Source: Legionellales bacterium UBA5158 (GTDB lineage Bacteria; Pseudomonadota; Gammaproteobacteria; DSM-16500). Taken from it: DNA of 5,417 nucleotides. Every line of letters starts with the position of its first letter. Position 1 is the stretch's first letter. This document shows, one piece after another, positions 1 through 4,242 of the stretch. The position numbers and the translations under genes are program-made. Below the pieces are notes generated by a model. The model had not been told where the DNA came from, made no database searches, and worked only from the letters and a program-made list of their open reading frames with translations. Location: assembly GCA_002413665.1 (NCBI GenBank), contig DHXK01000234.1, forward strand, positions 1-5,417, in the 5' to 3' direction.

Positions 1-143
1 CCGGTTTGACAACAATTCCATTACTTAATTAGAATTAAGCAGCAAATACGTATATTTGAATAGTCAATTAATGGGCACATAACTAAGCACCTAAAGATTG
101 ACTTTCTTTATAAGTTATTGATAATAAGTTATTTACAAAGATA
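1..143. other. Non-coding flank left of the putative att core
   Basis: No reading frame of useful length or RNA gene is visible on either strand. The stretch is AT-rich. It contains a short palindrome at 24-39 (arms CTTAATT and AATTAAG, two-base spacer) and a 10-bp direct repeat at its right end, annotated separately. The tRNA body that should precede the 3'-end fragment at 144-165 is absent. This DNA therefore looks like the opposite end of the element, or of a neighbouring element, rather than an intact tRNA locus. Confidence 0.5.
110..133. repeat. Tandem-like direct repeat ATAAGTTATT next to the att core
   Basis: ATAAGTTATT occurs at 110-119 and again at 124-133, a 14-bp period, ending 10 bp before the tRNA-like core. 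Short direct repeats beside an attachment core are typical places for integrase arm sites or excisionase binding. The role here is inference; AT-rich chance repetition is the alternative. Confidence 0.4.
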
Positions 144-165
144 GGTTCGAGCCCAGGTGGGCGCA
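144..165 (+). other. tRNA 3'-end fragment, putative attachment-site core
   Basis: The sequence starts GGTTCGAGCCCAGG and continues TGGGCGCA. It fits tRNA positions 52-73: end of the T stem, a T loop TTCGAGC, the 3' T-stem strand CCAGG, the 3' acceptor strand TGGGCGC and discriminator A. The five bases that should form the 5' T-stem strand (ATAGG at 141-145) pair with CCAGG only at the last two positions. There is no D arm or anticodon arm upstream, so this is a fragment and not a working tRNA. A 3' tRNA segment near a tyrosine recombinase gene is the classic att core. The acceptor strand implies a parent tRNA beginning GCGCCC(A/G), which would suit tRNA-Arg among others; the identity is a guess. 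CCA is not encoded. Confidence 0.55.
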
Positions 166-189
166 CGAAAGCCCTTCCCAAAGAAGGTC

Positions 190-230
190 AAACGCCTGTA
201 AATTATCTGATTTACAGGCGTTTATGTTTT
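190..230 (+). terminator. Strong intrinsic terminator-like hairpin
   Basis: Perfect 14-bp inverted repeat: arm AAACGCCTGTAAAT at 190-203, loop TATCTG at 204-209, arm ATTTACAGGCGTTT at 210-223, followed by ATGTTTT. It lies 24 bp after the tRNA-like fragment, where a tRNA transcript would be terminated. If the element brings it along, it would end the tRNA transcript and shield the integrase gene after integration. The near symmetry means it could also act in the reverse direction. Confidence 0.7.
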
Positions 231-301
231 AACACCTTCCCAATCTTTCCCATAGTTTCGCTATCTGTCTGGTACCAATCAGAGTACCAAATTTATGTAT
301 T

Positions 302-309
302 TACATTTG
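302..309 (+). promoter_or_regulatory. Possible -7 element (TACATTTG) for the integrase gene
   Basis: TACATTTG matches the Bacteroidota -7 consensus TAnnTTTG exactly. No clear TTG/TTTG -33 partner is visible 19-21 bp upstream, so the match is half a promoter. It would give a leader of about 150 nt containing the inverted repeat at 328-352. Confidence 0.25.
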
Positions 310-327
310 TGGTGCTCTAAAGTGGGA

Positions 328-352
328 TAACTAATTGTATGGCAATTAGTTA
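328..352. repeat. Perfect 10-bp inverted repeat in the integrase leader
   Basis: TAACTAATTG at 328-337 and CAATTAGTTA at 343-352, separated by TATGG. It could be an operator, a recombination-protein site or an RNA hairpin in the integrase leader. It is AT-rich and has no T-run after it, so it is not an intrinsic terminator. No other copy was noticed in the window. Confidence 0.5.
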
Positions 353-468
353 CAAGGGTTAGAAACCAGCAATTTTGACCCTTTTTGCGCCTGTTTGATA
401 CGGTACTTCAGCACCAAAATATAAGCTGAAATACCAATGAGTATGAAACTGTAACAAATTGTATTAGT

Positions 469-1692
469 ATGAGAACAACTAGCACGTTCGGAATCCATTT
501 CAAAATAAGGACCGAAAGAATGAAAGATGGGAAAGTTCCAATCTCCTTGGGCTTGGTGATCAATGGGGAAAAAAGCTATATCGCTTTAAAGAACTACCAG
601 GTTGAGGTTAAACATTGGGACAAAGACAAAGGTGCAGGAAAGCGAACCTCCGGCGAAGGCAGAAAAATTAATGAGTACCTCGATGAAGTTCGGATGATGA
701 TCAGGGATTGTTATCAGGAATTACAATCTAAGGGGCGTATCATTTCAATGGATACGATCAAAGATGCTTTCCTGGGCAACGGTGATCCTGAGTATACTTT
801 GTCCCGTTTAATAGAATACCATAATGAGCAGGCTAAAACCGTGCTCCAGTGGGGAACCTTAAAGCATTACTATGTCACCCAGCGCTATCTAACCAAATTC
901 TTACTGAGCCAATTCACAAAAAAGGATGTTTTTCTGCATGAGATTAATTATAAATTCATTGTTGATTTTGAGTGTTTTTTACGAAATCATAAGCCTGTTG
1001 ACCACCAGAAACCGATGAATAACAATGGTGTGATGAAGCATTTGATCCGTTTACGCAAGATGACAAACCTCGCTATCCGTTTGGAATGGACATTTATTGA
1101 CCCTTTTAAGAACTACAAATTTAAATACGAGAAAGTAGATAAAGATTTTTTAACCGAGAAGGAGCTCTTGGTAATGGAAGAGAAGATTTTTACTATCGAA
1201 AGGCTAAATATGGTTAAAGACCTGTTTGTATTCTGCTGCTATACCGGGTTGGCTTATGTAGATGTAATGAACCTGACAATTGATCATATTATTATCGGAA
1301 TTGATGGGGAAAACTGGATTAAAACTTTTCGCCAAAAAACGCGAATCCCAGTGAACAATCCTATCCTTCCAAAAGCACAACTTATACTAGGAAAATATAA
1401 TGATGACCCAAGGGCACATGCGTGTGGTAAATTATTCCCTGCTATATCTAATCAAAAGGTAAACAGTTACCTGAAAGAGATAGCTGATGTCTGTGGGATA
1501 AAAAAGAACCTCACCTTCCATATTGCCAGGCATACATTCGCAACTACTGTTACGCTTTCTAATGGTGTACCTATTGAAACAGTGAGCAAAATGCTGGGGC
1601 ATACTAAAATTGCTACTACTCAAATTTATGCACGGGTGCTGGAAAGAAAGGTAAGTGAGGATATGGCTAATCTTCGGAAAAAATTAGGGTAG
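469..1692 (+). CDS. Tyrosine recombinase / integrase (Bacteroidota mobile-element type)
   Basis: Site-specific recombinase that would integrate and excise the element, probably at a tRNA 3' end. The 407-residue length is normal for the family. Residues about 5-95 form an arm-type DNA-binding domain (opening TFGIHFKIR), residues about 105-210 the SAM-like core-binding domain, and residues about 225-400 the catalytic domain. Visible catalytic residues are Lys290, His351 and Arg354 in TFHIARHTF, His378 in MLGHTK and the nucleophile Tyr387 in TQIYARV. The usual first Arg in the TGLR box is Ala262 (TGLAYVDV). Loss of this Arg is known in Bacteroidota integrases such as IntDOT, so it does not imply a dead enzyme. 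The ATG is the first possible start after an in-frame stop at 427-429, and it gives the family-typical N-terminus. No strong Shine-Dalgarno is seen, which is usual for the phylum. The DUF1016 gene follows after 43 bp. Confidence 0.95.
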   Translation: MRTTSTFGIHFKIRTERMKDGKVPISLGLVINGEKSYIALKNYQVEVKHWDKDKGAGKRTSGEGRKINEYLDEVRMMIRDCYQELQSKGRIISMDTIKDAFLGNGDPEYTLSRLIEYHNEQAKTVLQWGTLKHYYVTQRYLTKFLLSQFTKKDVFLHEINYKFIVDFECFLRNHKPVDHQKPMNNNGVMKHLIRLRKMTNLAIRLEWTFIDPFKNYKFKYEKVDKDFLTEKELLVMEEKIFTIERLNMVKDLFVFCCYTGLAYVDVMNLTIDHIIIGIDGENWIKTFRQKTRIPVNNPILPKAQLILGKYNDDPRAHACGKLFPAISNQKVNSYLKEIADVCGIKKNLTFHIARHTFATTVTLSNGVPIETVSKMLGHTKIATTQIYARVLERKVSEDMANLRKKLG

Positions 1693-1735
1693 ATATTTAT
1701 ATCTGATAATTATTCATCAAGTAAATCTTTTCACC

Positions 1736-2806
1736 ATGGAAATTAATCAATCATACCTTCACTTTTTGAAAGAGCTGAAGCAAAATATCATACAAAGCCG
1801 CTATGCTGCTGCCCGTTTAGCTAACAAGGAACAACTTCGTCTATATTTAAAAACAGGCTGGATATTAACAGAAAAAATTGCTGCTGAAAAATGGGGCAAT
1901 TCTATTTTAAAGAATATAAGAGACAGCCTTCAAACCGAACTTCCTGGTTTACGGGGATTTTCAGATCGTAACCTATATAACATGAAGTTATTTTATCAGG
2001 CTTATCCTGATCATGAGGTTTCGCAGTCAGTGACTGCGAAAATAGAAAATCCTGTAATCCTGCAGTCAGTGACTACGGAATTACAGGTTGATTTTGAATT
2101 ATTTTTTTCAATCAGTTTTACCCACCATATTTTATTGCTTAACAAATGCAAAAGCTTAGAAGAACGCTATTTTTATATTCGCCATGCAGCAACAGAATAC
2201 TGGTCTGTATCAATACTTGAACATAAGATTAATGAAGGCCTTTTTAAACATCAGGGAAGATTACCCAATAACTTTAATGATACTGTCTCACAGGAATTAA
2301 AAGAAACAGCTTTACAGGTATTTCAGGATGAATACCTATGGGATTTTATGTCTTTAGATGGTGATGAAAATGAACGGGTTATCGAAAGCGAAATTGTAAA
2401 TAATATCCGGAAATTTATTCTGGGCCTCGGCAAAGGTTTCTCTTTTATTGGCAATCAATATCGGCTGGAAGTAGATGGACAAGAGTTTTTCATTGACCTG
2501 CTTTTTTTTAACAGAAATTTGCAAAGCCTGGTCATTTTTGAATTGAAGCGGGGTAAGTTCAAACCAGAATATGCCGGGCAGCTTAATTTTTATCTCAATG
2601 TATTGGATGATAAGGTGAAGTTACCAAATGAAAATCCAAGTATTGGTATAATTATTTGCAAAGAAAAATCTAATACTGTTGTTGAATATGCTTTTAAATC
2701 CATTGATAGTGCAATGGGAGCAGCAACTTTTAGAACAGCGAGGCAAGTTCCTAAAGAAATGAAAGATATTTTGCCGGATGCAAATAAGCTTTCGGAGTTA
2801 TTATAA
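1736..2806 (+). CDS. DUF1016 / YhcG-family PDDEXK nuclease-like protein
   Basis: A 356-residue protein with the two-part DUF1016 layout. Residues about 8-165 are a helical N-terminal domain (typical strings GWILTEKI, GLRGFSDRNLYNMKLFY, EYWSVSILEHKI). Residues about 190-345 are a PD-(D/E)XK nuclease-like domain. Candidate active-site residues are Glu217 or Glu219, Asp254 in FFIDLLFF, and Glu269 with Lys271 in VIFELKRG, followed by Gln282 in GQLNFYLN. All core positions are present, so nuclease activity is plausible, but biochemical roles for the family are poorly defined. Family members are frequent passengers on mobile elements and near restriction systems; a defence or DNA-processing role here is inference. 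The gene lies 43 bp after the integrase with no obvious promoter or terminator between, so co-transcription is possible. An unusual repeated palindrome lies inside the N-terminal domain at residues about 95-118. Confidence 0.9.
   Translation: MEINQSYLHFLKELKQNIIQSRYAAARLANKEQLRLYLKTGWILTEKIAAEKWGNSILKNIRDSLQTELPGLRGFSDRNLYNMKLFYQAYPDHEVSQSVTAKIENPVILQSVTTELQVDFELFFSISFTHHILLLNKCKSLEERYFYIRHAATEYWSVSILEHKINEGLFKHQGRLPNNFNDTVSQELKETALQVFQDEYLWDFMSLDGDENERVIESEIVNNIRKFILGLGKGFSFIGNQYRLEVDGQEFFIDLLFFNRNLQSLVIFELKRGKFKPEYAGQLNFYLNVLDDKVKLPNENPSIGIIICKEKSNTVVEYAFKSIDSAMGAATFRTARQVPKEMKDILPDANKLSELL
2019..2087. repeat. Two in-frame palindromic repeats inside the DUF1016 gene
   Basis: GCAGTCAGTGACT is present at 2023-2035 and 2062-2074, exactly 39 bp (13 codons) apart. 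The first copy is the centre of a perfect palindrome with arms TTTCGCAGTCA (2019-2029) and TGACTGCGAAA (2031-2041) around one base. The second copy is the centre of a longer imperfect palindrome whose outer arms CCTGTAAT (2051-2058) and ATTACAGG (2080-2087) match perfectly. The reading frame is kept and both copies encode QSVT (residues 98-101 and 110-113). The region lies in a probable loop of the N-terminal domain. Confidence 0.75.
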
Positions 2807-2850
2807 TCGATTTCATTAAGGTGGACTGAATGATTTCGCAAATACAGTTT

Positions 2851-2883
2851 TTTGCCTTAAATATAAGTTTTAAAATATATTTG
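2851..2883 (+). promoter_or_regulatory. Bacteroidota-type promoter for the small-gene module
   Basis: TTTG at 2851-2854 and TATATTTG at 2876-2883 are separated by 21 bp. This matches the -33/-7 consensus TTTG-N19-21-TAnnTTTG of Bacteroidota housekeeping promoters. Transcription would begin near 2889-2891, a short distance before the frame at 2900-3100 and the gene at 3091. It is the best promoter match in the window and argues that the small genes are expressed apart from the DUF1016 gene. Confidence 0.55.
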
Positions 2884-2899
2884 TCTTATTTTGAGATAA

Positions 2900-3100
2900 C
2901 TTGCACATGAAATTACTATTATTAGACAAAACGTAGACTTTTGTAATACTGAAAAAGAATTGTCAGATTTTGTAAAAGATGCTGAAAATGCTTTTTTAAG
3001 AGAGCATACCCATGGGTTGCTAGAAAGGATAAGTAGGATTATTAAATTAAAAAATGAATGGATGCAGAGTATGAATAATTTTAATAAAAGATGGGAATAG
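2900..3100 (+). pseudogene. Small coding-like frame without a proper start (frameshifted or non-ATG)
   Basis: An open frame of 66 codons runs from just after TAA at 2897-2899 to TAG at 3098-3100. It reads like real protein, with strings such as NTEKELSDFVKDAENAF and LLERISRIIKLKNEW, helical and charged. It has no ATG, GTG or TTG in a suitable place near its 5' end. The ATG at 2907, ideally placed after the promoter at 2851-2883, encodes only MKLLLLDKT before a stop. One extra A in the A-run at 2928-2931 would join MKLLLLDK to NVDFCNTEKEL. Alternatives are a rare ATT start (2912 or 2918) or a decayed gene. Its stop overlaps the start of the gene at 3091, as in coupled gene pairs. No family is recognised. 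Confidence 0.4.
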
Positions 3101-3411
3101 TAATTGATCAGGAAGCAATAAAAAGTTGGTATAAGCTTGAATATCCAAATAATAATTCACATGGTGTAGGTTCGACCTTTAATATTATCTTCTTAAAGTG
3201 TAAGCTTAAAAAGTACGGTTATTGTAAGGTTTTCACTTACAAGGATAAAGCGTTGAAAGGAAAGGTTTTCTTTATTGCACTTGCGGGGAATGAATACCAT
3301 CAATTAGTAAGAAAATATTTCGGTGCCTTAGAAAATTCTAATCCGCCATTAAGATCTGAGTTAACAAGAGTTTGTGGGGCAACAATTGAGCATGACTGGA
3401 TGTTCCAATAA
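3091..3411 (+). CDS. Hypothetical small protein (106 residues)
   Basis: Not recognised. It encodes a soluble-looking, basic protein with no signal peptide or membrane segment. Segments such as FNIIFLKCKL, YCKVFTYK and GKVFFIALAG suggest a beta-rich first half, followed by a helix around YHQLVRKYFGAL. The ATG at 3091 is the only sensible start, since a TAA lies just upstream in frame (3085-3087). The start overlaps the end of the preceding cryptic frame by 10 bp, which suggests translational coupling to an upstream partner and transcription from the promoter at 2851-2883. A two-gene accessory module (for example toxin/antitoxin-like) is possible, but nothing in the sequence proves that. Remnant status is an alternative. 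Confidence 0.55.
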   Translation: MGIVIDQEAIKSWYKLEYPNNNSHGVGSTFNIIFLKCKLKKYGYCKVFTYKDKALKGKVFFIALAGNEYHQLVRKYFGALENSNPPLRSELTRVCGATIEHDWMFQ

Positions 3412-3506
3412 TAAAGATGCTGAGGCAAACCCTCCCAACTAACCACCTATTTTCAAAAAAATGTTTGTTATTATTATATCTGCCTTTTGGCAAGCAATGG
3501 TTTGGG

Positions 3507-3524
3507 TGCTTAAATAATTAAGCA
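3507..3524. repeat. Perfect 7-bp hairpin in the 3412-3837 non-coding stretch
   Basis: TGCTTAA at 3507-3513 and TTAAGCA at 3518-3524 flank a four-base loop, ATAA. No T-run follows, so it is at best a weak terminator for the small gene ending at 3411, or an operator. The rest of 3412-3618 shows no reading frame or RNA gene that I can support. Confidence 0.4.
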
Positions 3525-3618
3525 ATATGAAAGCCCTCTTAAACCACCGCTTTGAGAAGATATCAAGTGAAGTGCGCCTCTGACACTTTATATAAGTTAA
3601 TCATTAGCTATCTATTCT

Positions 3619-3655
3619 CCGCCAATTCCGCCAACCCCTTCCATTCCCGCCAACC
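3619..3655. repeat. CCGCCAA direct repeats upstream of mobC
   Basis: CCGCCAA occurs at 3619-3625, 3628-3634 and 3647-3653. A longer imperfect unit, CCAATTCCGCCAACC (3622-3636), recurs as CCATTCCCGCCAACC (3641-3655) with a 19-bp period. The tract is a C-rich, G-poor island in AT-rich DNA. Its position immediately before a TAnnTTTG motif and the hairpin cluster fits an accessory binding site, for example for a relaxosome protein such as MobC. Confidence 0.6.
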
Positions 3656-3663
3656 TAATTTTG
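3656..3663 (+). promoter_or_regulatory. Possible -7 element (TAATTTTG) for the mob operon
   Basis: TAATTTTG matches TAnnTTTG exactly and lies about 175 bp before mobC. No TTG stands at the -33 position; the CCGCCAA repeat tract occupies it. If this is a promoter, it may need an activator or be controlled by proteins bound at the repeats. The leader would contain all three hairpins at 3694-3777. Confidence 0.35.
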
Positions 3664-3693
3664 CGCTCCTTTAAAACAGTCCTACCTTCATGA

Positions 3694-3777
3694 TTTCACG
3701 GCCGAAGGCGTGAAAAGCAAGATGTATTTTTGTATCCAAAAACATCTTGCCCCAACCTTCCGATTCAGTTCGGGGGC
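3694..3777. other. Candidate origin of transfer (oriT): three consecutive hairpins
   Basis: Hairpin 1: TTTCACG (3694-3700) with CGTGAAA (3709-3715), plus inner CC/GG around GAA. Hairpin 2: GCAAGATGT (3717-3725) with ACATCTTGC (3742-3750), extended by TTT/AAA. Hairpin 3: GCCCC (3749-3753) and AAC pairing with GTT and GGGGC (3773-3777). They follow one another almost without a gap, directly upstream of the mobC-relaxase operon. Inverted repeats beside mob genes are the usual form of oriT in mobilizable elements. The nick position cannot be read from sequence alone. Leader RNA structure controlling mobC translation is an alternative or additional role. Confidence 0.5.
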
Positions 3778-3823
3778 TATTAAATCCAGTCATCTGCGGA
3801 ACTTGATGCTGGTTAGAAACTTG

Positions 3824-3830
3824 AAGGAGG
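3824..3830 (+). promoter_or_regulatory. Consensus Shine-Dalgarno for mobC
   Basis: AAGGAGG ends 7 bases before the ATG at 3838. Such a perfect site is unusual in Bacteroidota, where most genes lack one, and it fixes the start of mobC. Confidence 0.7.
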
Positions 3831-3837
3831 ACAAGAA

Positions 3838-4242
3838 ATGCCAAGAAAAAAAGCTGAAGAAAGCAGACTATTACAACACAAGATCCAGACAAGAGTAAAC
3901 CAGGCAAAATTCAAGCAGCTGTCAGAGCTCGCTAAGAAAATGACCAATGGCAGCACCAGTGATTTGCTCAGGGATATACTGGATAACCGACAAATTAGAG
4001 TTCAAACAGTTGATTCAACATTAGCAGAATTCATGCCCGAACTGATCAGGATCAGGAAGGAATTGAATGCCATTGGAAACAATATTAATCAGATCACCCG
4101 ATATTTTCACCAGTCGCCTGAAGAAACAAAGAAGCTATTCTATGCCACGCGAGTAGCCGGACTTTATCGGGATGCTGCTGTTAAAGGAGATGCTTTATTA
4201 TACATCATTGAAGAATTGGGAAAGCGATGGTTGCAAAAATAA
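3838..4242 (+). CDS. mobC: MobC-like relaxosome accessory protein
   Basis: Small basic DNA-binding protein (134 residues) that would help the relaxase bind and open oriT. The N-terminus is lysine/arginine-rich (MPRKKAEESR). Residues about 14-50 look like a ribbon-helix-helix type unit (KIQTRVNQAKFKQLSELAKK, then STSDLLRDIL). Residues 70-91 carry the MobC family signature, IRKELNAIGNNINQITRYF. The C-terminal half is helical. The start follows a consensus Shine-Dalgarno at 3824-3830. The 3' end overlaps the relaxase gene by 16 bp, which implies translational coupling and matched production of the two relaxosome proteins. It may also bind upstream repeats and control its own operon; that is inference. 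Confidence 0.85.
   Translation: MPRKKAEESRLLQHKIQTRVNQAKFKQLSELAKKMTNGSTSDLLRDILDNRQIRVQTVDSTLAEFMPELIRIRKELNAIGNNINQITRYFHQSPEETKKLFYATRVAGLYRDAAVKGDALLYIIEELGKRWLQK

Larger units (their letters stand above)
272..438. repeat. RTACCAA repeats upstream of the integrase, candidate arm-type sites
   Basis: RTACCAA occurs at 272-278 (GTACCAA), 284-290 (GTACCAA) and 431-437 (ATACCAA). The first two are 12 bp apart and also form an inverted pair, GGTAC 271-275 with GTACC 284-288. A related inverted element lies at 402-417 (GGTACTTCAGCACCAA), whose reverse complement resembles TTGTGGTGCTCTAAAGT at 307-323. Clusters of imperfect repeats between the att core and the integrase gene are where arm-binding sites of Bacteroidota integrases are found. 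Function is inferred; the repeats are short. Confidence 0.35.

Noticed and set aside
173..187. Small inverted repeat CCTTC/GAAGG between the tRNA-like fragment and the terminator
   Set aside because: Only a 5-bp stem with a 5-base loop, next to a far stronger hairpin. Not distinguishable from chance.
1691..1704. AGATAT/ATATCT palindrome overlapping the integrase stop codon
   Set aside because: Six AT-rich base pairs with no T-run; too weak for a terminator and common by chance in such DNA.
2590..2841. 83-codon frame on the - strand over the end of the DUF1016 gene
   Set aside because: Antisense to a conserved nuclease domain, with no supporting signals. Other - strand frames inside the integrase and relaxase genes were rejected for the same reason.
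2925..2934. Programmed -1 frameshift in the small upstream gene
   Set aside because: The sequence GACAAAACGT does not offer a proper X-XXY-YYZ slippery heptamer; slipping AAA back would give CAA, a poor re-pairing. A base deletion or other start is more likely.
3167..3175. TAGGTTCGA in the small gene, matching part of the tRNA-like core
   Set aside because: Only nine bases match, there is no acceptor strand after it, and it lies inside a reading frame. Chance is sufficient; it is not a second att copy.
3710..3898. 62-codon frame starting with ATG before mobC on the + strand
   Set aside because: It runs through the hairpin cluster and into mobC in another frame, and its composition is not protein-like. 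It is most likely a shadow of the oriT region and mobC.
3671..3907. 78-codon frame on the - strand across the oriT region and mobC start
   Set aside because: Antisense to structured non-coding DNA and to mobC, with no promoter or start context. The hydrophobic look comes from the complement of lysine-rich codons.
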